This document shows positions 22,360 through 35,205 of a DNA stretch of 64,000 nt, in pieces. The stretch comes from Acanthornis magna (Eukaryota; Chordata; Aves; Passeriformes; Acanthizidae), in NCBI GenBank assembly GCA_036785705.1, contig JAWUZG010000159.1:6095001-6159000 (forward strand). The letters run 5' to 3'. Within the stretch, counting starts at the first letter, position 1; every line of letters begins with the position of its first letter. The notes below the pieces were generated by a model, which ran no database searches, was not told where the DNA came from, and worked only from the letters and a program-made list of their open reading frames with translations. A program made the position numbers and the translations under genes.

Positions 22360-25300
22360 ATTCCTTCAGCAGCAGCCTCTGGCTCTGCCCTGCCACTGTC
22401 TGTGCTCATCTGCCCTTCCCTGAGGCTTCCAAACCTGAAATTATTGTCCAGCCCAAGAATAATGAAAGTTTCATGTGCTTCAATCATGGCAGATGGATCC
22501 TTCAAAGAATTATGAGCAGCCCTTAAAAAAAAAAATGTCAGGACAACATGCCCCGAGCCCACGAAGATGCAATGGGCTAAATGTGGAAATCAGATTTATT
22601 GTGATGTCTCTTGTGGTGCTTTCATTCACGTTCTTTCCTAAAATAATTCCCTTTCTAAGAAAAATAAGCTGGAAATAAGAGGATGTCAGTGCAGTTAATG
22701 AAATATTGGCTGTGATGAAGGCAAAGACAAAGGTTTGGCTGTTTTAGCTACCAGCAGAAATGAACAATTTTCCGAGGTAAAAACCTCTGCCATGTTTTAC
22801 AAAGAAGTTAAAAGCAAGGTTTGTTATTATTTTTTAAAAATGCTGTTATTGCTCAGTTGTTTCTTCACCAGTGAAACTATTTAATCTTTGGGGAAAGGTA
22901 AAGGGAAAGTAACATTTATTGTTAAATGTGGATAATGGAGTTTCCTAAGAGAATTCCCTTGTGAGGTTGTTGAATGAAAAATCTTGTTTAATGCTTGACA
23001 TGAGATTAAGCTGATAATGGCTGATAAATGCATATCACTTTCCTTTATTTTCACTTTTTTTCAACGGTAATTTCTGCCAGACAAAAGTGGAAATTTTAAA
23101 GGAAATTAGAGGATAATAAGCAGATGATTTCTCCCACGCAGCAGGGAATGATTACTGTCCTGAAGTTTCAAGTAGCCAAAATAGTGAGCAAAAAACTCTT
23201 GAAGATCTCTCCTCTGTTTTATTCCTTACAGAAAACGACTTAAAAGATGAAATATTTTCTCTTAGCAAAGCAAAGTGTGCCGGTTATGAACTCTGAACAT
23301 TTCTGGAGTGTCCATGAGGGCTTTGATTGGGAATATCTGTAAACAGAGGCCTGAATTCACCAAAATCTGTGCACTGCAGAGTCCTGTCACCGTCCTGGGC
23401 TGCAGGATCACTTGCAATATTGGTATTGGATGGAATAATGGACAATTCCAATGATCTTCTTCCAAGAAACTGAATTTCCTGAAGCTCCCACTCATGCCCA
23501 CAGCTAATAATGTTATTTTCAAGAATGAATCCAACACCAGCTGAGGTTGGTGGAAGTTAAATGTCTGCAGCACATTGCTAGCGGAGATTTTCAAACTGGG
23601 AGAGCGAATCCTCACCTGATCCGACCGAATCCCTCCCGAAGCCAAGCAGTGGGAGTTTGCAACCTTTAGGATGTTATCCACTGAATTTCCCTTCAGTGCT
23701 GGCTGCAGCAAAAGCAGCAGCGCTGCAGGTGAGGAGGGAACCTGCCAAAGGCTGTGATTAGTGAGGAGAAGGAACGCGAAATCGTGATTGCAATGAGGGC
23801 GCTTGCAGATGAGGGTTTCTGTAATTTCAGCCAGTTAAAAGGTTAATTTAAACAGACTCAACTTTGGGGCATTTTGGATGATTTTCCTCCTCATCCCTGG
23901 GTAAAAGGAGACAAAGCAGAGCTGATTGCAAAACACTCAGCAGCACCTGCAGGTGCTTTTCGTGTGCAGGGGATTTGGAGTGCTTTGGACTCAGAGTGCT
24001 CAGTATCACTTCTGTTCTCTCATTTCCACAGCGAGAGACAAGCAGCCGTGATTGAGCCAGCAGCTCTCTGCTCTTCAGCTTCATCAGAGCCAAATATCCC
24101 TGTGAGATCTCCCTCCTCTCCCTGGAAGCTCTTCACGGATCTCATGGCTCTGGGGCTGAGCAGTGGCTGCATTTGGCTTTTAGAACTTGATATCCTCTGC
24201 TGCTGACCTCTCCCCTGGCTCCAGGGAGAGCTGTAGGACTCTGGAGGCTTTGTTAAAGCTCTGGCAAGCTTTAGGGATGATTTTCCTGAGCTGTCAGGTG
24301 GCTGTGTGGATGATATTGGGACACATTGTTCTGCTGATGCTCGAAGCTCCTCAGTTTCTTGCTGTGCTTGCAGCCCAGTGTTGCTGCTTTCCACACAAGG
24401 AGGACAGAAAAACCCCACAATCCTTTAATTCTATTTACCAGTTAGACCTCACTTCTGCCTTTTTAATTCTGTCCAAGGGTTTCCTGCTCTGATCCTTTTG
24501 TGTTTGGAAGATGCTGTGCTGTGGTTATAAAAAAATCCAACTTCAGTGCTTTTATCTTCACTGTTTTTGCAAATAACTTCAGAACAGAGCGAAGCAATCT
24601 TTATTTACTTATTATGGTCTGGGGATGACAAGGCATTTGCTACCCTTTAAAAATGCTGCTCTTTGACATTAAATTGGGATTTAAATGCTCTTCAGAGGTT
24701 CCCTTTTCTGGATTCTGAAGTTTGCAACATGAGCCAGCTGTTTTGACAGTTTGACACTTGTTTTGTCAAACTCCAGGGTGTCACTACAGAATATTTTCTG
24801 TCAGAAACAGAATTGTATTGATTTAGAAAGCAAAATAGATTTGGAAATCCAATGTGATTCATGTAACCTTGGAAGAATTTACTATGGAAAACAGAAATGA
24901 CAACTAGTTATTCACACCATTTCTTTCCTTTTCCTTCCTTTTCAGTTGAAGTGTACAAGGTTATTTACCCATCTTTAAATTTAATAATAACCTATAGTTA
25001 GGTGTTGCTGAATAGCACATTTTCCTATTTTGCACAAGAGAAGGAGCTGAGGTTTGAGGTTTTGTTTGCTCTGAATATTATCTTGACAAGAAAAGGCATT
25101 GTCATGGAAAGGTGCCATCTGCCACTCATCCTGCACAGCTCCTGATGGCAGAAATACTGAAATTGCAGCTGATTTCACACTTTTGTGGCTGCTTAGGAAC
25201 TTCCCCAAATGTTTTTCAGCCTTGCTGTTCCAGGCCAGTGCCTCCAGGCAATGGAGGGAGCAGCCCGAGGAGCTCCCTCAGCACAGCAGGGTTTGTGTCA

Positions 25301-26736
25301 CTGCCCCACAAACTACGGTAGAGGGGCAGAATGAACCTCCCGTCCCCTCCTGCTTCCCCTGAATCTGAATCCCTGTTTGGAATCTGTGCTCTGTTATTAT
25401 TTGCTCTATTATCTGTGCTCGTCTGGTATTTATTAATTAATTTTTTATATATATATATGTGAATAATGAGCATGTCTAGATACCACACACAGGGATAATA
25501 TTACTAAGGATTTTCTTTATTTGAGCCGTGCCAGCTCGAAAGGTTTGTGTGCAAGGTCTGGAGAGACTCTGTGCTCACAGGTGCCCAGGGATCTGTCACT
25601 GCTGGAAATTCAGCCCCTGCCCCGTGGGTTATTGTTCCTTCCCTGGCTAGTTAAAGGTCAGAGCAGAAAATACTGCTTTTAGCATTTTGCAGAGGGCTGA
25701 GGTTCGAAGCCAGGGTACCTCATTACCATATCTTAACCACAAGATAGTTTTGGGGTTTTTTGCTCCCCTCTCCTTTCCCTCTCGCTCCTTGAAAAGCAGA
25801 AGCTCGTTCAGCCTGCGATCTGAGCCTCCTGTTTTCTCCTTTATGGCAGGGCAGGTATTTTTCTGGCAATCTCTCCCTTAATTTCCCCGTGAGGAGTGAG
25901 CACAGCGGTGTGGCCGTTCCCCTGCTCCTCCCATCCCTTAGCCAAGGGGCTGCTGATGAGCAGCTCACTGAAATTGAGGCTGGCATTCCAAAAACCTCTC
26001 AGTGCCAACCTGCCATGGGCAAACATCAGTGGCTGAGGGTTCCTAATAGCAGCTCTGAGTAATAACCCAGGAGAGAGTGCAGCTGAGCGCTGCCTCCATC
26101 GTGACAGAGAGGATAATGATGAATCCCTCCTGCAGGGAAAATTGCCAGGGCAGCGCTCAGTTTAGCCCATTTCGGTGTTTTGTGGCTGCTGCTGCCTGTT
26201 CTGTGACCTCAGGGCTCTTCCCTTGGGGATGCTCATCCAGCCAGAGGGAGCTGCCCAAAGGAGAGGTTTATTTCAGTGGATTTCCTCATTTGAGCAGCGA
26301 TTTTGTCAGTCATTTTTAGAGCCAGCATCGAGGGAAGCTGGCTGGTGTTCTGTGTCACAGCTTCAGGAGAGATGGCCCTGCAAATGTTCCTGCTGAAGTC
26401 TGGGTGATTCAGTGCCTTGCTTGGCTTTAAATGAGTTACCTGTATGAGTAAAAAGGGTGAGGATTTTGGGGAGTGCTTGGACACTGTGTTTGCAGCGCTC
26501 CTGGCTGGGCCTGCAGTAGAATTCCTTGTGCAGGGATGGATGAGGAGTTTCTGCAGCATCCCTGACCTGGGGCACGGTGATGTGTGGGGAACCTGTGCTT
26601 TGCTCTTATCTCACTGCCCAAGGCTGGAAACAGAGCAGGGGAATGGAGCAGAGCTGTCCCAGTCTGTCGTGTCAAGACCACACCATTAAGGAGAAGGTGA
26701 GGAGACAGCTGCAATCTCCTGTCATCTTAAAAAATA
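22360..26736. other. Non-coding, mostly single-copy
   Basis: No supported exon. AT-rich blocks (22560-23250, 24500-25100) alternate with GC-richer ones. A TA microsatellite is at about 25444-25459. Confidence 0.5.
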
Positions 26737-26742
26737 TTTTGT

Positions 26743-27031
26743 TGTTGGCTCTGATTTTCTGATATTCGTGGAGATTCGCGGAAGCTCGCAGGGAAGTCAG
26801 GCAGGCAGCACCAAGATGGCGAAAGAGAGAGTTGATTTACAAAACTTTCTTTATATATTCATTAATAATCTAATAATTATTGGTCAACAGTTTTTCCACC
26901 CCCCAAGATGATTGGCTGGAACCCTAGAACATCCAGTACCAAAACACAGAGATTAAAAAAGCACAAGAATGCAACTTATCTCTATTCTCCATGAGAAAGA
27001 AGAGAAAGATTTTTAAAACAGTGCAACTACA
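26743..27031 (-). mobile_element. Solo LTR, family 1, copy D
   Basis: A 289-bp reverse-strand copy from TGTTGGCTCTGATTTTC to GTGCAACTACA. Perfect target duplication TTTTGT at 26737-26742 and 27032-27037. Belongs to the B/D/G subfamily. Confidence 0.92.
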
Positions 27032-27689
27032 TTTTGTCATGTTTTTTAATATTTCACAGAATTATTCATTTTGCCAAAACCAGGATATATACCTGTGTTG
27101 ATTGCTGAAAGGATTGAGGTTTCAAAGGGAGGGTGCAGGAGCAGAGGCATCCCTTGGTCACGGAGCTCTTTCCAGGATGAAAAGAACGCCCTGGGCTGTG
27201 GAGAGCCCTGGTTCTGTGCCTGCTCTGTGCCTCACCACAGGCTGCTGCTGTTCCCCAGCTTCCAGAAGATGTCCAGACTTCCCTCAGGGCTTCTCTCGCT
27301 CCCTCTTTGACTCCACAGCCAATTCCTTGCTGTGTCAAACCTTGCAGCGCTTGCTGCTCGCCCTTCCCAGAGCTGGTGGACGCCGCCACTGCAGAGTCCT
27401 TGGTTTTCTGACTCATTTAAACCCACAAACTCTCCAAAGATTTTTCTTTACGATCCCTTTTTCAATAGTCTGCAGTTGAGGCAGTGTCTGGTGCCATCTT
27501 GTGTCCCAGAGGAGCAGATCTGCGGAGCTGTCCCTTCCTCCTGGCGTTGGGACAATGTGGGTTGAATTCTGGATTTTGGGGGGCAGCGTCAGTGTTAGCA
27601 AGGTGAGATCACAGGGAGATTCAGAGGGATGAGACTTTTGCATGAAATGTGTTTTAAAAATGAGTTAAAATCTGAATTGGTGCAGTGAC

Positions 27690-27834
27690 ACTCTGGATTT
27701 TCCTGGGAGTGTCCCAGGCCAGGCTGGCCAGGGCTTGGAGAGCTCTGGGACAGAGGGAGGTGTCCCATGGCAGGGCTGCGATGAGCTGAGCTTTAATTTC
27801 CCTTCCAGCCCAGAGGATTCTGTGATTCCATGAT
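27690..27834 (+). mobile_element. CR1 3'-end fragment
   Basis: CTGGGAGTGTCCCAGGCCAG, GAGGTGTCCCATGGCAGGG and the terminal GATTCTGTGATTCCATGATT mark a sense CR1 3' end. The LTR copy E follows within 15 bp. Confidence 0.8.
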
Positions 27835-27846
27835 TTCCTTTATTGC

Positions 27847-28125
27847 TGTGGTTTTAGATTTCCTGAGATTCGCAGAAGCTGGCAGAGGAAGCAGGCAGAT
27901 GAACCCAAGATGGCGAAAGGAGAGACTTTATTTACAGAAACTTCTTTATATATCCATTAATAATCTAGCAACTATTGGTCAGCAGGGAATCCACCTCCTA
28001 AAACCATTGATCACAGCTATACAACACCTAGTACCAAACACAGAGATTCAGAAAGTACAAAAATGCAGCTTATCTCTATTCTCCCTGAGAAAGAAGAGAA
28101 AGATTTCTAAAACAGTGCAACTACA
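27847..28125 (-). mobile_element. Solo LTR, family 1, copy E
   Basis: A 279-bp reverse-strand copy of the A/C/E/F subfamily, TGTGGTTTTAGATTTCC to GTGCAACTACA. Flanks TATTGC (27841-27846) and GTTTGC (28126-28131) agree at 4 of 6 positions, so its duplication has decayed or was altered. Confidence 0.88.
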
Positions 28126-28131
28126 GTTTGC

Positions 28132-29394
28132 TGCACACGATGAGGAGCTCAAAGGAAATTGTTCAGGTAGACGGAGAATTGTTATTTTTATAAACATGTA
28201 CATTGTTCCGTTCCTCTCCTCGGTGGTGACCGTGAACCATTTCCAAAGGCACAAAACTGCTGGAAACATTTTGTTGTTCAAAATTCAGCAACTGAGTCGT
28301 TTGTGCACTGCAAATCACAAGGGAACTGCTAATAATTCCATTGCTAATTACTGATTTGCTTTATTTATGTACCAAGCTACCACTTGTGCTTTGCAGATGT
28401 ATTGTAAAAAAAGTGAAGAATGAGACAAGAAACCCAAAAATGACATTTCCATCAAACAGACCTCATGTCCCAACTTCTCCATTTTAATGAGCAGATGTAT
28501 TTTCTCTGTCTCCAAGTTACTACCTTTATTTTTTTTCCTTTCCTGGATTCTCCCATTATTCATTCCAAAGAGTGAATTAATCAAAAAGTTAACTCATATT
28601 GCCTGAAAAAAATTTTAAACCCGCAGTTTGTGGGGAAATATTTTTTAGGGTGTATCTTGTGAAACATGGTAAAAGTTTAAATTTTCTACATGAGTGGGGG
28701 TACTGCAAAAAGAGGCAGAATTTGTGCTGAGCATCACTAGATGTCACCCTCGACCTGAATTTAGTCTCACAGACTCACTTGTCACAAGTTTTAATTTGGA
28801 ATTCCTCGTTTTCTGCCCTCAAACACAGCGTTTCCCTCCCCACCTTACATTTAATGCACCTTCCACTGCAGTGCAGCACAAACAGTTGTGCATACAATAT
28901 TCTTCTTGCTTAAAACCAGCACCAAAATTAGGCCAAACAGAAATAGCTGGGATTTGCTATACCATCAATTTCTGTGCTAGATGAGCACTGAGAAAATAGA
29001 AAAAGCAAAATCCCCTGGCACAGGATTTGTCCCTAACACGTCTGGTTGCTTTTCCAGTTTTGCTCAGATCTTGTTGGTTTCTCCATCATGTGAAACGAGG
29101 AGGAATGCTGAGGTCAAACCTCCATGAAGTCACGAGGAGCTCTGACTTCCTCTCTGCTTCAGCACCGTTCCACAGGGGGGGGAAAAAAAAAAAAGAAAAA
29201 AAGAAAGAGCCCTTTTATAGAACAGGTTCAGGCGGTAATTTTCAGGTGAAGCAAGTTTTCAGGGGAAGGCTTTGTTTTTCAGCTCAGAAATACTTTGTGA
29301 GAGCATTCCAGCCCTGCTGGAACATTCATGCTTGAACGAGAGGCAAAAATATTTCTGTGAAGTTCATGCTGTAGTTATTTATTTATTAAAGGAT
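28132..29394. other. Non-coding, nothing recognised
   Basis: AT-rich single-copy sequence with an A-rich run near 29183-29208. No supported exon. Confidence 0.45.
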
Positions 29395-29535
29395 CGTTTG
29401 ATTCAGCTCTCGTTTTTTAAGATATTGGGGAAGAATTCCTCCCTGTGAGGGTGGGTAGGCCCTGGGATGGAATTCCCAGAGTGGCTGTGGCTGCCCCTGG
29501 ATCCCTGCAGTGTCCAAGGCCAGGTGGAACAGAAT
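29395..29535 (+). mobile_element. CR1 fragment
   Basis: GAATTCCTCCCTGTGAGGGT, GGGATGGAATTCCCAGAGTG and CCCCTGGATCCCTGCAGTGT are sense CR1 sequence, closely matching 58490-58585. The terminal part is missing. Confidence 0.8.
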
Positions 29536-29540
29536 TGTTG

Positions 29541-31400
29541 ATGTTTTTCTGCAGCAAAACTTTCCCTGCTGGTCCAACATTCACCTCAGGCGTTGGTCAG
29601 GCAATGCACAAAGAGTTCTTGTTCTCCCCTCTCGTTCCAAGCCCTTTCCCCATAATTTCCCTCTCCACTGCAGGGCAGTTTGTAACAGCAGTGAATTCCC
29701 CCCTGCGTTCGCTGGCAGATGTTGGAATCGATTCACCGAGAGCAAAAAAACCAAATTACACCAGAACCTTTATTAAAGGGAGGTGTAATTAACGACTCCA
29801 GATTAATTGAAAATGTTGGCTGCAAGAGCAGCAGTCGAGCTCTATTCTGATTTAATGCTCTCTCTCAGCCTTGCAGGACGTGCTGCTCCCGGCGGCAGAG
29901 GGGACAGGACCGTGCCACTCACATCTCTGCAGAGCCTGTGTGGAACCAACCTGCCATTTGTCCATCCTAAAATGTCCTGTGCTGCTATAATCACATTAGA
30001 AAAACAGTTTCTTGGGATTCTTTAATTTAAAATGAAAATTGCAGCTCCTCAGGGGCTGAGGACTCTAAGGGGGAATAGGCCAGTGCTAGGAATTTGATTC
30101 TGAGTGAATGAGTTGCTATTTTATTTTAACCAAATGACTTCAGATGGCTGTCAAAGAAACATGCTTCCTGTGATTTCTTCTTCCAGTTTAGTAAATTTTC
30201 CATCCTGTCGTGCTGGACATGGAGCAGTTAGAATGGAGGGCATTGAAAGACAATCTTTTATTAAACATTTCTTTAGCAGATCTGGACTCAGACCCTTTAC
30301 ATTCTCGTCCTGTGTTATGCTAACATTCCTTCAAAGTCTAAGACTTACTTTAATCAGTTCAAATGGTTAAACCCTGTTTATATTAGCATCTGTTGGCCTT
30401 CCATTTAATTTCCATTGCCCCGAGTGGTCTGGGAGAGCTCATTCCTCTCCTTTCTCTGGCAGCTCTCAGCAGCAGAGCTCTGGCGCTGTCGGGGGGGATT
30501 TGTGGGGCTGTGCTCAGAGCCATCCGTGGCACCTGCTCTGCCCTGACCTTCTCAACTTCCTGCCCTGTTTCTGTTAAAAATCCTCTTTTAGAGCTGCAGA
30601 GGAAGGACAGCCCTCAGCGAAACCAAATGTTTTCAATTCCTGTCCCTTCTCAAAAGCTCTGCTTCGCAGGTGATGCTTCAGAGCTTCTGATTTTCCCTTC
30701 TGCCTCTGCTTGGAGGAGAAGAAATTTTAAAATACGAAGAGTTCACTTTCCAGCTGTGTCTCTTCAGAACTTTCACTCTTCAGGTTGATTTTTGACATGG
30801 TTTTGTGATGTTGCAGAAGTCACCAGGTAGAGGTGGGGAAGTCAAAGTTTGTTTTCCCTGTAGCTCCTGAGCAATTTTTGTCAGGGCAGGGTTTGGTTTC
30901 AGGAGTGCCTTGCTGGTAATTCCCTCTTTAATCTCTAGGCTCTCTCCTGTAGTACAGACAGCAAAGAAGAAGTTTAAAATGCTGTTTATTTTGAGAGGAA
31001 TCTTGTGCATTGAGCCGCAGGTGCCTTGGTGCTCCCACCCAATATGTTCGTGCTGGAGTTTGGAGATGTGTTAAAATTTGTGTTAAAAATTGTTGGTGTG
31101 CATTAAAAAAACATTGAGCACTGCGTTTGTGGCTCTTCAGGCAAAGTTCCTTACATTTAGCATGGAATTTATCTGGGTGACTAACACATGTTGGGTGTTC
31201 AGACAGATCCAATGGAATCAATCCTGATAAAGAGTAATAAATCCTAATTTCAGCATTCAGGGCTCAGTGATTTCAGGAAGTCACTGCAACATAAATATCA
31301 GCCCAGGAAAAGCAAACGAACAACTTCTACATTTTATTTTTTTTTTTTTTTTTTGGTCTTTTCACAGAGCTGCCATAAGGAAGCAAAGCATCATTATTGT
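29541..31400. other. Non-coding, nothing recognised
   Basis: Single-copy sequence ending in a poly-T run (about 31337-31355). No supported exon. Confidence 0.45.
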
Positions 31401-31410
31401 TTCTTTCAGC

Positions 31411-31442
31411 TCTCAGCATAAAAGGAAGTAACACTTAATAAA
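31411..31442 (+). promoter_or_regulatory. Possible formin gene promoter elements
   Basis: AGCATAAAAGGAAG (about 31416-31429) is TATA-like and AATAAAAGCCATTGG (about 31437-31451) carries an inverted CCAAT. They lie 150-170 bp upstream of a well-placed ATG (31585) that could start the formin. Motif-level inference only. Confidence 0.2.
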
Positions 31443-31584
31443 AGCCATTGGCTGCAAGATTTCATAAGAGAGAGAGGCAGAGAGAAAGAAGGAGCACACG
31501 CTGGGCAAAGCAGGTGTGCCTGATGAACAAACTGCACTTGGCCACCCTGCAGGACCCTGATGAGCTGAAGAGGATTCCCCAGGC

Positions 31585-31620
31585 ATGGATAATCCCAGAA
31601 CACAAGACACTTTCTCCCAG
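31585..31620 (+). CDS. Possible first coding exon of the PH-domain formin
   Basis: ATG at 31585 has G at -3 and G at +4, with two in-frame stops just upstream. It reads MDNPRTQDTFSQ and ends at CAG before GTACAG, a good splice donor in phase 0. The first clear formin exon (42331) begins in phase 0, so joining gives MDNPRTQDTFSQ then LSQEKIL. The intron would be 10.7 kb, long beside the gene's other introns. Twelve codons are too few to prove it by sequence alone. Confidence 0.3.
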
Positions 31621-34599
31621 GTACAGGCAGAAGGTGCTGTGGCTTGTGTGGCAGTGCTGCTTGGAGTGCAGAGCTGGAGATTTATCAGAAACGGCATGGC
31701 TTTGTGCTTTTTTGGCAGGAATTGGCTGAGAGTTGTTTGATGTAATGGGCTGTGATGTGAGAGGAGCTCAGGCTGATCTCATCTATCAGAGGATGTGTGG
31801 GAGATGATATTTTGCCGTGCTTTATTCTTGAGGAAGTTGAAATGTGCGAGGTTTTCCTGATGCAAGGAGAGAAGATCAGTCTTTCTATTGCCACGCTAGA
31901 GAGGATTTATCAACACTGTGTATTATCTGTGCTAAAAATTTCCATAAGGTAATTGGAGGGGAGAAAAAGTGGTTTATATTACAGGCAAAAGCAGTCTTTT
32001 GATAATCCCGCTGGAATCGGAGGTGATTGATATGGCAGAATTGAATATACACCAGCCTGCAGCACTGTGGATTTGTCTGAGTGCCTGCCGCACACCGAGA
32101 GTTGTGGCACTCTGCTTGCTCCAATATTTGCATGTTTGGAAATGCAAACGTGGAGAACTGAGCGGTGGGAAGCTCCTCTGTGGCTGGGACAGAGGGAAAA
32201 GAGCCTTTGGGGAAAAGAAGGATTTGTGTGTGGGCTGAGAGGGCTCTGGGGAGGGTCCAGCCCTGTTTGCAGGGCTCCCCTTGCTCCCCAAATATCACAG
32301 ATCTGCTGGGCCAGGCTCTGGAGAGCCCCAGAGCAATAATCCAGGGGAAAACCTATTTCTGCTCTTTGGTTTGTCCCAGGAAAAGGACAGGGGCTGCTGT
32401 CCCTCCTTAGCCGGGAGAGTTTGGGGCAGGGCAGGGCCAGGGACCCAAGGACTGAATCCTGGAGTGTGACAGATAATAATTCTTCTCCTGAAGTGTAATG
32501 AAATCGCAGCTCCCGCGGCAGGGCTCGGGGTGAGGAGAGGCTGAGGATCTGTCTGGGGAAGCTCTTGGTGTCAGAGGGGTTGGAAAGGCACAGCCCCAGC
32601 CCTGGGGATGTTCTCCTGTCTCTGCCGTGTGTTCCTGGGGTGTTCATGGCTTGGCACAGACACAGGCACGAGTGGCAGCGTGTGAATCTCTGCTCTTCCC
32701 TCCTGGGGAGGTCGAGAACAACCAAATGTTGGCTCCAGCGAGGGCTTTGCGTGAGTGAGAGGCTACAAAGGGCAAACCATGGCCACGGTGGCTCTTTGCA
32801 GTGCCTCTCGCTCCCCCACGCACTGAGCTCAGCTTGTCCGAGCCCCAAAACACCCACAGAGAGAAACTGGGCTCGAGAAAAACGTGTGCTCAACTTTTTG
32901 TGAGCTCCCTCTCAAAGCTGACTCGTGTCTGCCTGAGGCTTTTCATCTGAGCCTTCTGAGAGCTGCTGGGATCGTGGTGCGAGGTGGAATGGCCCTCAGA
33001 CCTTCTGCTTTTCCACCCTGCTTGGCTTTAATCAACTGCTTTAAAGTACTTTATCCCCATGGCTTTCCCCTACAATTTGCATCAGACTTTTTCTTAAAGG
33101 CCACCTCTCTTAGGTGATTGATTTTTTCCCCATTTTTTAAAATTTCCCTGGTCTGTTCCAAGGTAGCTTAAAGTGGATTTTCACCGTATACTTACCAAGG
33201 GATCAATTCCATTTAAATAATGTCAGATGATTCCATATCCTGAGGAATCTGCCCTGCTTGGAAAACCTCGTGTACTTTTATAGGCAACTACTGAGAACAT
33301 GACAAACCCATTTAGACAGGCAAGGATCACATCCTAATAAATCTGTTGGAGTTTAGGAGGAGATGCAAAAGGAGAAATAGCCCCTTTTTCCCTCAGTATT
33401 TTGCTAGGATGATTAATTTTATTGACCAGAATCCTGGAGTAAGGAAAAATCAGGTCAGAAATGTTACATCAGCAGATGGATGCTCGCTGGGTTTTGGTTT
33501 TTTTTGTAAGCTCTTAGTCCATGTTTTGATTAGAACATAATGAAGGGTTTGTTCATTAAATGTTCCAGCTAATTAATGAGAAACTCGTGGAGCCCCTGCC
33601 TCCCCAGTTCAACACACATTAAATCAGTGCTGCATTCTCTGTTGAACTTCATACCTTTTGCTTAGCAGGTGTTAATGGGATTTAATAAACCTCCAGGATA
33701 ATGAAATGAGTCTGGTTCAGCATTTAATAATTTTAGCAGCCCAGTTCTTGCTTGATACGAATCTTTCTTTAACAAGACATGAGGGCACGAGATGAGATTG
33801 TGAGCCTGTGAGCAGAAAGATGCGTGTTCTTCTCCAAAATAATTAGATGTCACTGTTAAGTAGCCCAGCAATCGTTGTTTCTTCACAAGATTAATTTGAC
33901 TATCGCATTAATAAGCAAATATGATAATCCTTGATACTTCTTATCGCTGTGGATTATTTTAATTACACTAACTAAAGGCACCGAATGTTATTATTTCAGT
34001 AGCAAACTGAAATGCTTCTATATGAGCCACCTTTATTCTCTTTCAGTCCATTTTGTCGCAGAGCATTTAAATTGTACCTCAGTACACAGAAATTGCTAGG
34101 CAAGTTCACTCTTAATTGTTTTAAATCAAGTCTAATTTCAAATATTCAGGCTGTGGGGTGTGGTGACGCTGAGGCTGTTGGTTCTGATAAAGCAGCACAG
34201 GGTCCCTGGAGGAGAGATTTCCAGGGAGCATCTCTGCCTTGGAAACAAAAGCTCATAGGCTGGATGGAGTTTTCCAAAAATTTCAGCTCTCTGACTGCTC
34301 CATTGCCCTGGAAAAGCAGTGAAATCATCTGCACTGAATTCAAGCACTAAACGTGGCTCAGAGGAGCAGGTTAGGCACAGCACAAAGCATTTCTTTAATT
34401 ATTCAGAAGGCTGTTTAGTGCTGGGAGGTTCCTCAGCTTTCCCTGCATGGCTCAGTGTTATCCTCACTGTTTCCCAACCATCTCAGCAGAATCCCTTTGG
34501 CTGTGATTTATGTTTTATTTCCTCTTGTCCCAGCGCCCAGGGAGGAGTCGCTCCTTCCCTTTTGGCAGCAGCTCTCCGTGAGCCTGCAGCTCCTGCTGC
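31621..34599. other. Non-coding, possible first intron
   Basis: No exon recognised. GC-richer 32100-32900 is followed by AT-rich single-copy DNA at 33100-34150 that looks like candidate conserved non-coding sequence. Open frames such as 31979-32893 (minus) lack any family signature. Confidence 0.4.
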
Positions 34600-34605
34600 C
34601 TCACC

Positions 34606-35199
34606 TGTTGGGGAAGATGAAATAGGAAAGCTTTATAAATATTATTACCTGGCAAAAGATGCTGAGAATATGGAAACTATAAGTGAGATTGAAATGAAGA
34701 CAAAGCTTTGAGATACCAAACCCCAGTTACTGAACAACTGGAAAAAATGGTGTGGCCACTGAAGGTAATCCACTCCTTGATTAGACAATACCTTCTGCTA
34801 GCACACAGCTCCAAGGGTCAGAGCAGACCCTACCAACTTGGCAGAGGGTCCAAAAAGCAGTTTTTAGAGTTTAAAATCTAACGCCGTATGGTAATGCAAT
34901 GACTCTCATAGGCTGTGTGTAAATGTTGTAGGATTTGTAGCTTGTTCTAGATTGGTTAGTGAGAATTAGAATGTTCAGCACAGAAGATGATTTATTGTAT
35001 TGGAAACAGCAGCCACGGTATTCTTCTTCTTTCTTCTCTCTCTCACACCTCTCTGCCCTGCTCTGAGCTGTGTCTGGCAGCTCCTGGCAGCTCCCCTACC
35101 CCCACACCTTTCACAATAAACCTCATGTTCTAAGACCAAACTCCAGAGATCTCTCGGCTCCATCCTGACCGTCCGAAACAAAACTGACCAAATTCCACA
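34606..35199 (+). mobile_element. Solo LTR, family 2, copy 1
   Basis: A 594-bp element, TGTTGGGGAAGATG to AAATTCCACA, with a perfect 6-bp target duplication CTCACC (34600-34605 and 35200-35205). AATAAA at about 35115 precedes a short R/U5-like end. About 90% alike to the copy at 41038-41644. Class II (ERVK-like) by duplication length; no internal region present. Confidence 0.9.
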
Positions 35200-35205
35200 C
35201 TCACC

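Noticed and set aside
27830..28354. 174-codon plus-strand frame sharing peptides with 36722-37279 (minus), 461-802 and 10123-10332
   Set aside because: The shared peptide comes from the family 1 LTR sequence, which is non-coding.
31979..32893. 304-codon minus-strand open frame
   Set aside because: GC-rich, Ser/Pro/Leu-rich shadow frame with no family resemblance; overlapping frames on the other strand are similarly open.
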